Of a stretch of 64,000 nt of DNA, positions 18,446-28,097 are shown one piece after another. The translations under genes and the position numbers were made by a program. Positions within the stretch are counted from its first letter, which is position 1. Each line of letters opens with the position of its first letter. Under the pieces are notes generated by a model that made no database searches, was not told the DNA's origin, and saw nothing but the letters and a program-made list of their open reading frames with translations. The DNA is from Gammaproteobacteria bacterium (GTDB lineage Bacteria > Pseudomonadota > Gammaproteobacteria > Steroidobacterales > Steroidobacteraceae), in assembly GCA_028293765.1 (NCBI GenBank), contig JAQGOG010000037.1:26818-90817 (forward strand), in the 5' to 3' direction.

Positions 18446-18937
18446 ATGAGTGCACTACACACGAAACCGGCGATTGCTGCGGCTGTGCTCGCCAGCCTAC
18501 TCTTCTCGAGCTCAGGCGCGGCTCAGCAGGTGAATGCGTATGCTGCGAAAGCCAAGGTGGAACCCCCTGCCGAGAAGGCCCCGCGCGTGCAAATCGCGCG
18601 GGGCCCGGAGCTCGAATCGGCCGACGAGAATTCGGCCACCATCAGGTGGACGAGCAACAATCCCGGCGGCTCGGACGAGCACTTCGGGGTCGTGCACTAC
18701 GGTACGAGTCCCAATGAGCTCAACCAGACGGCGAAATCGCACATCCGGTTGAATCAGAATCACCCGGATACGACGTTTCGCGTGAGCGTGGAGCGTCTCG
18801 CGCCGCGGACGACTTACTACTACACGGTTGATTCGATGCAAGCCAGCGGCGCAAGTGACAAAGTCAAGAGCGCGGTCGGGAAGTTCACGACTCCGGGCCC
18901 AGGCGAGCGCGTAATGAACTTTCCCCAACCGAAGTGA
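18446..18937 (+). CDS. Secreted fibronectin type III domain protein
   Basis: 163 residues from ATG 18446, with GGAGG 6 nt upstream. A signal peptide (to about SGAAQQ) precedes a single FN3-like domain over residues 50-150. The pattern ATIRWTSNN, VHYGTSPNELNQ and LAPRTTYYYTVDS resembles the N-terminal domain of purple acid phosphatases, but no catalytic domain follows. It lies 43 bp after the cytochrome gene and probably shares its transcript. It is likely a periplasmic binding or structural partner; role unknown. Confidence 0.75.
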   Translation: MSALHTKPAIAAAVLASLLFSSSGAAQQVNAYAAKAKVEPPAEKAPRVQIARGPELESADENSATIRWTSNNPGGSDEHFGVVHYGTSPNELNQTAKSHIRLNQNHPDTTFRVSVERLAPRTTYYYTVDSMQASGASDKVKSAVGKFTTPGPGERVMNFPQPK

Positions 18938-18951
18938 AGCGCGTCCTTTGA

Positions 18952-19881
18952 GTGCCGGCCGGCGGCCTGCAAGGTGCCCGCGTCGAGCCTGACAGGGCGG
19001 TGGCGTGGCTGCATCGTAGCGTGGCGCTGAGCATCGCCGCTTTATTTGGACCTGATCCCAGGCACGAAGCGCCGTTCGAGCAGGGCATGGGGCTCATCAA
19101 CCTGCCGTACGGCATTCCCAACCTGCGCATCGAGAATCCGGAAGCCGCCGCGCATACTCGCATCGGCTGGTTCCGGTCGGTGTCCAACATTCCCCACGCA
19201 TTCGCCGTGCAGTCGTTCGTGGCCGAATTGGCGGGGGCGGCCGGACGCGACCACCGCGACTATCTGTTGGAGCTGGTCGGAGCGCCGCGTCTCATCGATC
19301 CGACTACCCTCAAGGACGGCTGGAACTACACTGAATCGCCGCAGCTGTATCCGGTTGACATGGGACGACTGCGCCGAGTGATCGAGACCGTTACGCGCGA
19401 AGCTGGCTGGGGTCGCAAGCTACCTAAGGGCCGTGGACTGGGCTTGGCCGCCCACTACAGCTTTGTCAGCTACACCGCCGCGGTAGTCGAAGTTACGGTC
19501 AGCGAGCAGGGCGAGCTGACGATCCCGCGTGTCGACATCGCCTTTGACTGCGGCCCGCAGGTGAATCCGGAGCGCATCCGGTCGCAGCTGGAAGGCGCTG
19601 TCGTCATGGGGGTGAGTCTGGCGACACTCGGCGAGATCACGTTCAAGAAGGGACGCGTCGAGCAGGACAACTTCCATCAGTATCAGGTGACGCGCATCGA
19701 CGCGGCGCCGCGCGAGATCAGGGTGCACTTGCTACCGACGTCAGACTGGTCGGTGCCGTTGGGCGGCGTGGGCGAGCCGGGCGTTCCACCGATCGCACCG
19801 GCGCTATGTAACGCCATCTTCGCCGCCACCGGCAAGCGCATCCGCCAGCTCCCGATCCGCAATCAGTTGGCGGGCACCTGA
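18952..19881 (+). pseudogene. 5'-truncated molybdopterin subunit of a xanthine dehydrogenase-family enzyme
   Basis: From about residue 30 (DPRHEAPFEQGMGLINLPYG) to the end, the frame matches the C-terminal third of aldehyde/isoquinoline oxidoreductase large subunits, including the catalytic glutamate motif [10 protein letters not shown] and the terminal [19 protein letters not shown]. Intact proteins of this group exceed 700 residues; only about 290 remain. The upstream cofactor-binding domains and the small [2Fe-2S] subunit are missing. The first codons (GTG 18952) are unrelated sequence directly after the FN3 gene. I read it as a deletion remnant. Confidence 0.8.
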
Positions 19882-19893
19882 GGTAATGCAAAC

Positions 19894-20787
19894 CTACGCG
19901 ATCGCGCTTTGAGCGTCGCCTGCATCTTGTGCCGCGAGGCCGCCGATGGCGGCCCAATCGAGGCTGTCGCCGCCCTGGGCGAGCAGCCGCAGAAACCGAT
20001 CGTGCAGCAGGCTGCCGAGCGGCAGCGGCACGCGCAGACTTTCGGCCGCCGCCAGCGCTAGCCGGATGTCCTTGTACCCGAGGGGCGCGGCGAAGGCCGC
20101 CGGCTGAAACTTGTTGCCGGCAATCAGGGCGCCGTAGGTCTTGTAAACCGGTGCGGGGAAAATCGTGGCAGTGAGCAGATCCACGTAGGCGCCGCGATCG
20201 ATGCCGGCCTTGCCGACGAGCGCAATGGCCTCGCCCAATGCCTCGATAACGGTGGCCAGCAGGAAGTTGCCGCTGAGCTTGACGAGATTCGCGGCTTGAG
20301 GCTCTGCGCCGATCGGTATCGTCTTCTGTCCCAACGCAGTGAAGAGCGGCTTGCACGCTTCGACCGCGGCAGCCTCGCCTGCGGAAACGATGAAGAGCTT
20401 TGCAGCCGCCGCTGCATCCGGACGGCCGAATACCGGCGCGGCGACGAAGCGTTGTCCGGCGTCGGCGTGCGCCTGCGCCAGGCTTTTCGAGAGCTCGACG
20501 CTGATTGTGCTCATCGAAATATGGATCGCGCCTCGGGGGAGATTGCCGATGACGCCGTCTTTTGCCAGCGCGACGCGTGAGACCGCGGTGTCGTCGGCAA
20601 GCATGGTGATAACCGCCTCACCGCGGCAAGCACCGGCAATAGAGGTTGCTTCGCGCGCACCCAACTCGACGAGCGCGCGACGCTTCTCGGGGCTACGGTT
20701 GAATACAGTGACATCGTGCCCGGCCTTCACGAGGTTTGCCGCCATCGCCGAGCCCATGCGGCCCAGCCCGATGAATCCAATCTTCAT
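19894..20787 (-). CDS. 3-hydroxyisobutyrate dehydrogenase-like NAD(P)-dependent reductase
   Basis: 297 residues from ATG 20787, with GGAG 8 nt upstream. The Rossmann fingerprint KIGFIGLGRMGSAMAANLVKAGH is at the N-terminus. A substrate-loop equivalent is visible, and the catalytic Lys of the beta-hydroxyacid dehydrogenase family is in ANLVKLSGNFLLA. The family reduces or oxidises small beta-hydroxy acids or succinic semialdehyde; the exact substrate is not predictable. It converges on the dehydrogenase remnant with 12 bp between stops. Two-block element copy E lies about 103 bp upstream. Confidence 0.9.
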   Translation of the reverse strand: MKIGFIGLGRMGSAMAANLVKAGHDVTVFNRSPEKRRALVELGAREATSIAGACRGEAVITMLADDTAVSRVALAKDGVIGNLPRGAIHISMSTISVELSKSLAQAHADAGQRFVAAPVFGRPDAAAAAKLFIVSAGEAAAVEACKPLFTALGQKTIPIGAEPQAANLVKLSGNFLLATVIEALGEAIALVGKAGIDRGAYVDLLTATIFPAPVYKTYGALIAGNKFQPAAFAAPLGYKDIRLALAAAESLRVPLPLGSLLHDRFLRLLAQGGDSLDWAAIGGLAAQDAGDAQSAIA

Positions 20788-20868
20788 GTGGTCGTCTCCG
20801 TAATTTAGGAAGCAGCGGGCTTGTGCCAAGCGAATGTCTGAAGGCTGTGCGCGGTCCATTTCCCAGCC

Positions 20869-20902
20869 ATTGCAGTCGCGGTGTCCTCGGTTACAGGTGA
20901 AA
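20869..20902 (-). promoter_or_regulatory. Two-block operator-like element, copy E
   Basis: On the minus strand: TTTCA-CC-TGTAAC, 17 nt, GCAATGG, about 103 bp before the HIBADH-like gene. It also lies 75 bp before the divergent di-haem peroxidase gene (20977), so it could serve both. A CATAAT -10-like hexamer is at 20937-20942 on the plus strand. Confidence 0.6.
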
Positions 20903-20976
20903 TACGCATCCCGACCGCTTCGTCGGATTCCGCATGCATAATGCTGACTGCTGGTGGATTCAGCGAGGGTCCCGTC

Positions 20977-22314
20977 ATGCCATCTATCCGCGCCACCGGT
21001 GCACGGTCCGAGGTCTTGAGCACGCGCTTCACGAGGGGCCTCAAGCCATACGCCCTTATGTTGGTGGCGTTGTGCAGCTCCACGGCGATCCGTGCCGGCG
21101 ACGTCGCGAGCACGCCGGGAGGCTCTCTTGCTCAGCCCAAGTCCACACGGCAGGTTGGCTTTCCAGCGGCAGCAACCGAGGCCGCGATTCCGACCGACAA
21201 TCCCCAGACGCCCGAGAAGGTCGCGCTCGGCCAACGGTTGTTTTTCGACGCGCGCCTGTCGGCCGATGGCACGATAACCTGCAGCACCTGCCATGATCCG
21301 GCACGTGCTTTCACTGACGGCAAGCCAGTCTCGGCCGGCATCGGCGGCCGCCTCGGCCAGCGCAATTCGCCCACCATTCTGAACGCGCTTTACAACGCGA
21401 CGCAGTTCTGGGACGGCCGGGTTGAGACGCTCGAGCAGCAGGCGGCGCTGCCGATCGTCAATTCCGTCGAGATGGGCCAGGCGAACCTCGAGGCCGCCGT
21501 GGCAAGCATCGCAGCGATTCCGGAGTACCGGCAGGGTTTCCGGAGCGCCTTCAACTCAACGCCCAATGGACGCGATCTGGTGCGCGCGATCGCTGCCTAC
21601 GAACGAACGCAAGTCGCCTTCGATTCGCCGTTCGATCGCTACATCGCGGGCGAGCGCAATGCCATCGATCCGGCCGCGCGGCACGGCTGGGAGTTGTTCA
21701 ATGGCCAGGCCCGATGCAACAAATGCCACGCGTTGAGCGAGGACAAGCGCGATACCACCAACTTTAACGACAACGACTTCCACAATATCGGTATCGGGAT
21801 CATCCGCCACAATGTAGTGGCACTCGCAAAGCAAGCACGGCAGCTCGTTGCCTCGGGCGACACTGCGGCAATCGATCGCGCCGCGATCCAGACCGACATG
21901 TCTGCCCTTGGGCGTTTTCTGGTGACCAAGAAGGAGTCCGACATCGCGTCATTCAAGACCCCGAATCTGCGCAATCTTCTGCTGACGCCACCGTACTTCC
22001 ATGACGGCTCGCAGGCAACGCTGTGGGACGTCATCGACCACTACAACAAAGGCGCGGGGCTCAAGAATCCCTATCTGGATGGAGACATCGTGCCGCTCGC
22101 TTTGAGCGAGCCTGATATCGACGATCTCGTCGCGTTTCTGGCGTCCCTTACGAGCCCATCCTACGAGGCAGCGGCAGCCCTCGAGCTCGCGCGCCAGCGT
22201 GAGCTGTCAAAAACGACGCGGCCTCAGCGAGACACGGCTCGCGCGTTCGGACCAAGGCCGACACGACCGAAGCCGCCGACCGATACGGGCGTGACCGGGC
22301 CTTCCGGCAGGTAA
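20977..22314 (+). CDS. Di-haem cytochrome c peroxidase (CCP/MauG family)
   Basis: 445 residues from ATG 20977 (GAGGG upstream). After an N-terminal hydrophobic stretch the mature protein carries haem c sites CSTCH at 102-106 (in CSTCHDPARAF) and CNKCH at 247-251. The conserved ALGQRLFFDARLSADGTITCS, QFWDGRVETLEQQA and TPNLRNLLLTPPYFHDGS segments define the family. It probably reduces peroxide with electrons from small cytochromes, or acts in a MauG-like oxidation. A close paralogue is at 38869-40167. The C-terminal 45 residues are rich in Arg/Pro/Thr. Confidence 0.9.
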   Translation: MPSIRATGARSEVLSTRFTRGLKPYALMLVALCSSTAIRAGDVASTPGGSLAQPKSTRQVGFPAAATEAAIPTDNPQTPEKVALGQRLFFDARLSADGTITCSTCHDPARAFTDGKPVSAGIGGRLGQRNSPTILNALYNATQFWDGRVETLEQQAALPIVNSVEMGQANLEAAVASIAAIPEYRQGFRSAFNSTPNGRDLVRAIAAYERTQVAFDSPFDRYIAGERNAIDPAARHGWELFNGQARCNKCHALSEDKRDTTNFNDNDFHNIGIGIIRHNVVALAKQARQLVASGDTAAIDRAAIQTDMSALGRFLVTKKESDIASFKTPNLRNLLLTPPYFHDGSQATLWDVIDHYNKGAGLKNPYLDGDIVPLALSEPDIDDLVAFLASLTSPSYEAAAALELARQRELSKTTRPQRDTARAFGPRPTRPKPPTDTGVTGPSGR

Positions 22315-22345
22315 TGCGCCTCCGTATGCCTCGAGGCGGAGGCGC
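22314..22345 (+). terminator. Hairpin after the di-haem peroxidase gene
   Basis: TGCGCCTCCG and its exact complement CGGAGGCGCA are separated by 12 nt and begin at the last base of the stop codon. No T-run follows. It is placed as a terminator for the gene ending at 22314. Confidence 0.55.
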
Positions 22346-22430
22346 AGCCCAGGTCACCCAAACCGGCTGAAATGAGGGCCGGGCGTACTAATCACTGGGA
22401 TCGTTGAGGGCAGCCGCGTAGAGTTACGCT

Positions 22431-24062
22431 ATGCAGCAGCAAGCAAGCGACCTTCCAGCGGATCTGCGCAGCCCCGTCGACGGACCCGAAACGGGGGCTG
22501 CGGATCTTTCGACACGAGAATTCGACGATAGCTTCGTCCGCGCGCTGCCGGGCGATGCGCAAGAGCGCAATTTCGTTCGGCAGGTGCCTGGCGCCAGCTA
22601 TTCGCGTGTTGCGCCTACGCCCGTCGCGGCACCACGGCTGCTCGCTTGGTCGGACGCGTGCGCTGAGCTTCTTAATGTCGCTCGGCCGCGAAACGACACT
22701 GATCCGGTAGTAGAGATCCTCTCGGGCAATCGCGTGCTGCCCACGATGCAGCCCTATGCGGCGCGTTATGGCGGCCATCAATTCGGCAACTGGGCTGGAC
22801 AGCTCGGCGATGGGCGCGCGATTACACTTGGCGAGTTGTGCTCGCAGGGCGAGTCCTGGGAACTGCAGCTGAAAGGCGCAGGCCGTACGCCGTACTCACG
22901 TACCGCGGATGGACGTGCCGTGCTGCGCTCCTCGGTGCGCGAATTTCTCTGCAGCGAAGCGATGTACTTCCTCGGCGTTCCCACGACGCGGGCGCTGAGC
23001 CTGGTCGGTACGGGCGATGTGGTCGTGCGAGACATGTTCTATGACGGCGATCCACGGCCGGAGGCCGGTGCGATCGTTTGTCGTGTCGCGCCGTCATTCG
23101 TCCGCTTTGGGAACTTTGAGATTCACGCCAGCCGCGGCGAGCACGCCGCCCTGCAGCGTCTCGCAGACTATGTCATCGGAAAACATTTCCCCGCGCTCGG
23201 CACGCCGTCGCCTGAAGTGTATGGGCGCTGGTTCGAGGAGATCTGTAGGCGCACTGCCGTCATGATTGCGCATTGGATGCGGGTGGGATTCGTTCACGGC
23301 GTGATGAACACCGACAACATGTCGATTCTGGGCCTGACCATCGATTACGGCCCGTATGGCTGGCTCGAGGGGTACGATCCAAGCTGGACGCCGAATACCA
23401 CCGATCTGCCTGGACGGCGCTACGCCTACGGGCAACAGCCTCAGGTCGCGGCATGGAATCTTGCACGCCTCGCCAACGCGTTGAGTGCGTTGATCCAGGA
23501 TGTTGGTGTGCTGGAGCACGGCCTCGAAGTTTACGCCGAGACGTTCACCTCGAGCTGGCGTCGCATGCTTGCGGAAAAGCTCGGCCTCGCGAGCCTCGAC
23601 CGGGCGGGCGACGATGCACTGGTGGGCGATCTGTTTGAGGTCCTGCAGCAGACGGAAACCGACATGACGCTGTTCTTTCGGCGGCTCGCCCTGGCTTCCG
23701 CGGAGAATGTCGAACCGTTGCGGCAGGCATTTTATGCTGGTGATGCGCTGAATGAAGCGCATCGGTCGCAGCTCGTCGCGTGGCTGGCACGCTACGCGGC
23801 TCGCGCGCAGCAGGACGGACTCACCGTAGCGCAACGCACGGCCAGCATGAACCGCGCCAATCCAAAGTACGTACTGCGCAACTACCTGGCGCAGCAGGCG
23901 ATCGATGCGGCTAACGCAGGCGATTCATCCTTGATAGAACGGCTGCTGCGCGTTCTGAAGACTCCTTATGACGAGCAGACTGAGCACTCGGATCTGGCGC
24001 AGCGCAGACCCGAGTGGGCGCGCAACAAAGCAGGGTGCTCGGCGCTGTCGTGCAGCTCCTAG
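22431..24062 (+). CDS. selO: Protein adenylyltransferase SelO (YdiU family)
   Basis: 543 residues. SelO is a pseudokinase-fold enzyme that transfers AMP to Ser/Thr/Tyr of target proteins and is linked to redox homeostasis. Visible family features are YGGHQFGNWAGQLGDGRAITLGE, LQLKGAGRTPYSR, RSSVREFLCSEAM and the metal/nucleotide-binding MNTDNMSILGLTIDYGPYGWL. The protein ends in SCSS, the conserved bacterial C-terminus where eukaryotic SELENOO has selenocysteine. The N-terminal 40 residues before FVRALPGD are extra. No strong ribosome site precedes ATG 22431. The next gene starts 22 bp after its stop. Confidence 0.93.
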   Translation: MQQQASDLPADLRSPVDGPETGAADLSTREFDDSFVRALPGDAQERNFVRQVPGASYSRVAPTPVAAPRLLAWSDACAELLNVARPRNDTDPVVEILSGNRVLPTMQPYAARYGGHQFGNWAGQLGDGRAITLGELCSQGESWELQLKGAGRTPYSRTADGRAVLRSSVREFLCSEAMYFLGVPTTRALSLVGTGDVVVRDMFYDGDPRPEAGAIVCRVAPSFVRFGNFEIHASRGEHAALQRLADYVIGKHFPALGTPSPEVYGRWFEEICRRTAVMIAHWMRVGFVHGVMNTDNMSILGLTIDYGPYGWLEGYDPSWTPNTTDLPGRRYAYGQQPQVAAWNLARLANALSALIQDVGVLEHGLEVYAETFTSSWRRMLAEKLGLASLDRAGDDALVGDLFEVLQQTETDMTLFFRRLALASAENVEPLRQAFYAGDALNEAHRSQLVAWLARYAARAQQDGLTVAQRTASMNRANPKYVLRNYLAQQAIDAANAGDSSLIERLLRVLKTPYDEQTEHSDLAQRRPEWARNKAGCSALSCSS

Positions 24063-24084
24063 ACGGAATCGGAGCCGACCTCAA

Positions 24085-25047
24085 ATGCTCGTGCTATCGC
24101 ATTCCGATCTGGTTGGCCTGCTCCCGCCGCTCGCGTTGGTGGCAGCCGTCGAACAGGCCGCCCGCGACCTGTACAGCGGGCGAGCGATCGTCCCGAAGCG
24201 AGGCCACCTGGATTGGGCGGGCAACACTCTGTTGACCATGCCCGCGGTCTCCGCGAGTGGTTTCGGGGTGAAGATGGTAGCTGTCGTGCCGGGGAATGCT
24301 TCCAGAGGCCTGCCCCTTACGAGCGGCCTCATGATCCTCAATGACGGTGAGACCGGTGCGCCTGTGGCGATCCTGGATGCGGGGTCACTGACCGCCCAAC
24401 GTACGGGTGCGGTCGGTGGTCTGGGTGTGAAGTTCATGACTCCGATGAATATCTCTTCGATGGGTATCATCGGCTGCGGAGTGCAGGGCGCGTGGCAGGT
24501 GATCGTCGCGTGCGCGCTGCGGCCCATTCGAGAGGTCTTCTGCGTCTATCGATCGCGAGAGAGCTTCGCGAAGTTCTCCGAAACTGTCGGTCGTTACGCC
24601 CCCGAAGTTGCGCTCGTGCCGTGTGCGGACGCGCGTGACCTGCTAACCCGAACGGATCTCGTGATCACCGCGACGACGGCGGCGACCCCCGTGTTGCCGG
24701 ACGAGCCCGCGTTATTGAAGGGAAAGCACTTCATCAGCGTCGGATCGTTCAAGCCCTCCATGCAGGAATTGCCTGACTCGGTTTACAGCCTTGCCGGACA
24801 GCTGGCTGTGGATTCTGAGCACGCTCGCCACGAGGTAGGCGATGTCATCAATCCGTGCAAGCAGGGTTTGTTGCGGGATGAAGATGTCTTTTCTATCGGT
24901 GAATGTGTAGTGGGCAGTCGCTCGGTGGATACGACTCTCACGACGGCGTACAAGTCAGTAGGGATGGCGATCTACGACTTATGCGTGGCGCAGGCGCTGC
25001 ATCGCGCGGCGCTCGCACGGGGAAGCGGACGCGAGCTCTCTCTTTGA
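24085..25047 (+). CDS. Ornithine cyclodeaminase / mu-crystallin family oxidoreductase
   Basis: 320 residues from ATG 24085, with GGAG about 9 nt upstream. The Rossmann motif MGIIGCGVQGAWQVI and the preceding GSLTAQRTGAVGGLG belong to the OCD/mu-crystallin family. Its members act as ornithine cyclodeaminase, alanine dehydrogenase, ketimine reductase or tauropine-type dehydrogenases, so the reaction is open. It follows selO by 22 bp and is probably co-transcribed with it. Confidence 0.88.
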   Translation: MLVLSHSDLVGLLPPLALVAAVEQAARDLYSGRAIVPKRGHLDWAGNTLLTMPAVSASGFGVKMVAVVPGNASRGLPLTSGLMILNDGETGAPVAILDAGSLTAQRTGAVGGLGVKFMTPMNISSMGIIGCGVQGAWQVIVACALRPIREVFCVYRSRESFAKFSETVGRYAPEVALVPCADARDLLTRTDLVITATTAATPVLPDEPALLKGKHFISVGSFKPSMQELPDSVYSLAGQLAVDSEHARHEVGDVINPCKQGLLRDEDVFSIGECVVGSRSVDTTLTTAYKSVGMAIYDLCVAQALHRAALARGSGRELSL

Positions 25048-25056
25048 CGACGGCCA

Positions 25057-25091
25057 GGCCCCGCGCCCGTACGCGTGTGCGGACGGGGGCC
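25057..25091. terminator. Imperfect GC-rich dyad between convergent genes
   Basis: GGCCCC and GGGGGCC arms enclose a CG-rich imperfect stem between the cyclodeaminase-like gene and the convergent GlcG/HbpS-like gene. It may terminate either transcript. There is no clear T-run. Confidence 0.3.
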
Positions 25092-25133
25092 CAGACCACC
25101 TTTCGGTCAATAAGGAGCACTCGTTTGCGGCCC

Positions 25134-25949
25134 TCAAGGGCGTGTGGCGGGAAGTCCAGCCGCAATGGTCTTCGCGCTCGCGCTGCATAGCGGATGTCCC
25201 CAGCCGCTCGCGCTGACGCCCTCTTGCAGGCCAGGTGCTGGAGTAATGTCATACACAATATTGTCGGGGCGGTGCGCATCGCCACTCACGCCGGCAGGCA
25301 CGTGATCGAGACCGAGGCTGCTGCGGGTTCGCCACGCAATGTTGTGGTCTGCGCACGAGCTATCGCCGCTTACCCCAACGGCCCCGAGCAGAGTGTGCGT
25401 ACTGTTATATAGAGCGAGTCCACCTCCGAAAACGTTCACACCTCCAATGCGATGCCCGACCATGGGGTCGTTGGGCTGCCCGAAGTCCGTGGCGGGCCCG
25501 CGATACGCCGTCTCCGTGTCCACCGGATTGCTGTGTTGAAGTCCGAAGAGCGAGCCGCCGGGCTGAACGGCGGAGTAGAGGTTGGCTGTCGACAGAACCA
25601 GGGCGGGCAGGCTGAACGAGTTGGCCGTGTTGGCTTTCTGCGCCGAGATCACGCGGCTGCCGGGCCACTGCGAGCCGCGATCCGACCCGGTGAAGGCGAC
25701 CGCGCATACCACGCCGTCGCGATTTACCACCGTTGCCCACATGTCCAGATTGAATCCGCCATTCATCTGGTTGCGGGCCGCCAGCAGCGCGCTCCGTAAC
25801 GCAGTGTGAGTGGGAAGCCCGGAGCAGCGGCTGGCTATGGGCCCATCGCTCCAATCATCCTCCTGCGGCGCGGCGGCCGCGTTGGCGGCGAAGAATGTCA
25901 GTGATGCGGTGATTGCGATTGGAACAATTCGGAACTTCGTAAGGATCAT
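25134..25949 (-). CDS. Exported GlcG/HbpS-like haem-binding family protein
   Basis: 271 residues with a signal peptide cleaved near AAA (residues 24-27). The segments ARNQMNGGFNLDMWATVVNRDG, SRVISAQKANTANSF and GGVNVFGGGLALYNSTHTLLGAVGVSGDSSCADHNIAWRTR are typical of GlcG/HbpS (DUF336) proteins, some of which bind haem or cobalamin. An insertion of about 40 residues (LYSAVQPGGSLFGLQHSNPV) is larger than in minimal members. Periplasmic location suits the haem-rich context. It converges with the cyclodeaminase-like gene. Confidence 0.83.
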   Translation of the reverse strand: MILTKFRIVPIAITASLTFFAANAAAAPQEDDWSDGPIASRCSGLPTHTALRSALLAARNQMNGGFNLDMWATVVNRDGVVCAVAFTGSDRGSQWPGSRVISAQKANTANSFSLPALVLSTANLYSAVQPGGSLFGLQHSNPVDTETAYRGPATDFGQPNDPMVGHRIGGVNVFGGGLALYNSTHTLLGAVGVSGDSSCADHNIAWRTRSSLGLDHVPAGVSGDAHRPDNIVYDITPAPGLQEGVSASGWGHPLCSASAKTIAAGLPATRP

Positions 25950-26200
25950 GGTGGCGGTCCTCCTGGTCGAATTGGTTTTTTACGCAGGTCAGATCGGCAA
26001 CGGCGCGCCGCAACGGACCCAAGCCTTCTCGTTATTCGCGTGCCATCGACGATGGCCGTGGTTACGCCGAAGCTCGCGGCTACCGGGCGCTCCCCTGGCT
26101 GCTTTGGATCATGACAAATTGTTTACCTGACTCGTAGGCATTTCCGTGAAATATTTCCCACTGAGCGTCGCAGCGCGACCGTCAAAAGAACCATCGCGGC

Positions 26201-27964
26201 GTGCTCGGCGCAACGGCTCGGCGTAATCCGGTTAAGATCACGGTCGACCCGTACGATTCAGGCGCAAATCCGCAAATGATCGCTCTGCTGGAAGCCCGCC
26301 GGGCGGGGCTCTTTTCGCGTAACCAGTGGCTGCAGAACATAGTCGCCGGCCTGATCGTCGGCGTCGTGGCGCTGCCGCTGGCGATGGCGTTTGCGATTGC
26401 ATCGGGCGCCCGTCCGGAGCAGGGCCTGTACACCGCCATCATCGGTGGCGCCTGCGTCTCGATATTCGGCGGAAGTCGCGTTCAGATCGCGGGCCCGACA
26501 GGCGCATTCGTGGCCATCCTCGCCGGCGTCACCGCCAGGTACGGCATTTCCGGCCTCGAAGTAGCGACGTTCATGGCGGGCGTCATCCTGGTGCTGATGG
26601 GCGCCGCGAAGATGGGTGCGGTCATCCGTTTTATCCCCGCACCGGTGATCGTCGGGTTCACAGCCGGTATCGGTGTGATCATTTTCGTCGGACAGTGGCG
26701 CGACTTCCTGGGTCTGCCACCCGTGAGCGGCGAGCATTTTCACGAACGGCTATGGCACCTTCTCGAGGCCCTGCCGCATCTGAACTGGCCCACCGCCGCG
26801 CTGGCGACCTCGAGTCTGCTGCTCATCCTGTACGTGCCGCGCATCAAAGTCATGGCGCGCCTGCCGGGGCCGCTGCTGGCCATGGTCGTTGCGACCTCCA
26901 TCCAGGCTATTTTCCATCTGCCTGGCGTCGCGACCCTGGGGACCACGTTTGGCGGGATTTCACGGGGCCTGCCTTCCTTCAGCCTCCCCGATCTCTCGTT
27001 GTCGCACGTGATCGCCCTCATTGCGCCGGCGTTCACCATCGCGCTGCTCGGCTCCATCGAATCCCTGCTGTCGGCGGTGGTGGCCGACGGCATGGCAGGC
27101 ACCCGGCACGATTCGAACCAGGAATTGATCGGGCAGGGTATCGCCAACATCGTATCCCCGCTGTTCGCAGGATTTGCTGCCACGGGTGCCATTGCACGTA
27201 CTGCAACCAACATTCGTAACGGCGGCACGAGCCCACTAGCCGGCATCACTCACGCGCTCACGCTGGTAGCCGTACTGCTGTTCCTTGCGCCGCTGGCCTC
27301 CAGCATCCCGCTCGCGGCGTTAGCGGCGATTCTGTTCGTGGTCGCGTGGAACATGAGCGAGTTGCATCGATTCGCGGACATGCTGCGAAAAGCGCCCCGG
27401 GCGGATCGCGTCATTCTGCTGATCACGTTCCTGCTCACCGTGTTTGCGGACCTCGTCATTGCAGTCAACGTGGGCGTGATTCTTGCGGTGCTGCAGTTCC
27501 TGCGGCGCATGGCAGAGACTGTCGAAGCCCAGCCGGTGGAGGCCCGCGCGCTCAAAGCGGAGCTCTCCGAGCTGGGAGTGACGCAGCTGCCGTCACAGAT
27601 CATGGTGTATGAAATCGCCGGCCCGATGTTTTTCGCGGCGGTCGAGAACTTCCGGCGCCCCTTGCTCGAGACCCGGCCGTACCCCGAGACGCTGATCATC
27701 CGGCTCGATCGGGTGCCGTTCATGGATATCACCGGCATCCAGACACTCCACGAGGTGATTGGCACGCTGCGCAAGCGCGGCGTTTCCGTTCTGCTCTGCG
27801 AGGCCAACGCGCGCGTTTACGCCAAGCTTCAAGCCGCGGGTGTGTTGTCTGGGGGCGCGGACGACGGATATTTCGAATCGTTGCGGGATGCACTGCTGCG
27901 TGCGGGTGTCAGGGGTGGCGCCCGAAACTCGAATTTGAACCAATATAACTCTGTAACACCTTGA
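26201..27964 (+). CDS. SulP (SLC26) family anion transporter with STAS domain
   Basis: 587 residues. About 12 membrane spans (residues 45-440) begin with the family motif GLIVGVVALPLAMAFAIASGARPEQGLYTAI and include GGSRVQIAGPTGAFVAI. A C-terminal cytoplasmic STAS domain (about 460-570) follows, with RLDRVPFMDITGIQTLHEV. The family carries sulfate, bicarbonate or other anions. Start GTG 26201 is taken, but ATG 26276 (MIALLEARR) is equally possible; neither has a strong ribosome site. The 250-bp upstream gap holds the dyad ATTTC-CGT-GAAAT at 26140-26152 and otherwise nothing recognisable. Confidence 0.92.
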   Translation: MLGATARRNPVKITVDPYDSGANPQMIALLEARRAGLFSRNQWLQNIVAGLIVGVVALPLAMAFAIASGARPEQGLYTAIIGGACVSIFGGSRVQIAGPTGAFVAILAGVTARYGISGLEVATFMAGVILVLMGAAKMGAVIRFIPAPVIVGFTAGIGVIIFVGQWRDFLGLPPVSGEHFHERLWHLLEALPHLNWPTAALATSSLLLILYVPRIKVMARLPGPLLAMVVATSIQAIFHLPGVATLGTTFGGISRGLPSFSLPDLSLSHVIALIAPAFTIALLGSIESLLSAVVADGMAGTRHDSNQELIGQGIANIVSPLFAGFAATGAIARTATNIRNGGTSPLAGITHALTLVAVLLFLAPLASSIPLAALAAILFVVAWNMSELHRFADMLRKAPRADRVILLITFLLTVFADLVIAVNVGVILAVLQFLRRMAETVEAQPVEARALKAELSELGVTQLPSQIMVYEIAGPMFFAAVENFRRPLLETRPYPETLIIRLDRVPFMDITGIQTLHEVIGTLRKRGVSVLLCEANARVYAKLQAAGVLSGGADDGYFESLRDALLRAGVRGGARNSNLNQYNSVTP

Positions 27965-27986
27965 AATAATTAATTTTTATATGGAA

Positions 27987-28001
27987 GTCGGTGCAACCGA
28001 C
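27987..28001. repeat. Short perfect dyad after the SulP gene
   Basis: GTCGGT-GCA-ACCGAC lies 22 bp after the SulP stop, within an otherwise AT-rich spacer. It could be part of a terminator or an operator for msrB. Confidence 0.35.
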
Positions 28002-28097
28002 AACGGCCTGAATGGCTTGCAAATGTGCGCGCCAGCCCCCAACAATTCACGGCCAAAGACCCCCCCGACATCCCGCAAACGGGTAGGAGCCGCCGCC

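Noticed and set aside
26140..26152. ATTTC-CGT-GAAAT as another copy of the two-block element
   Set aside because: Spacing between half-sites is off by one and no second block follows at 16-18 nt.
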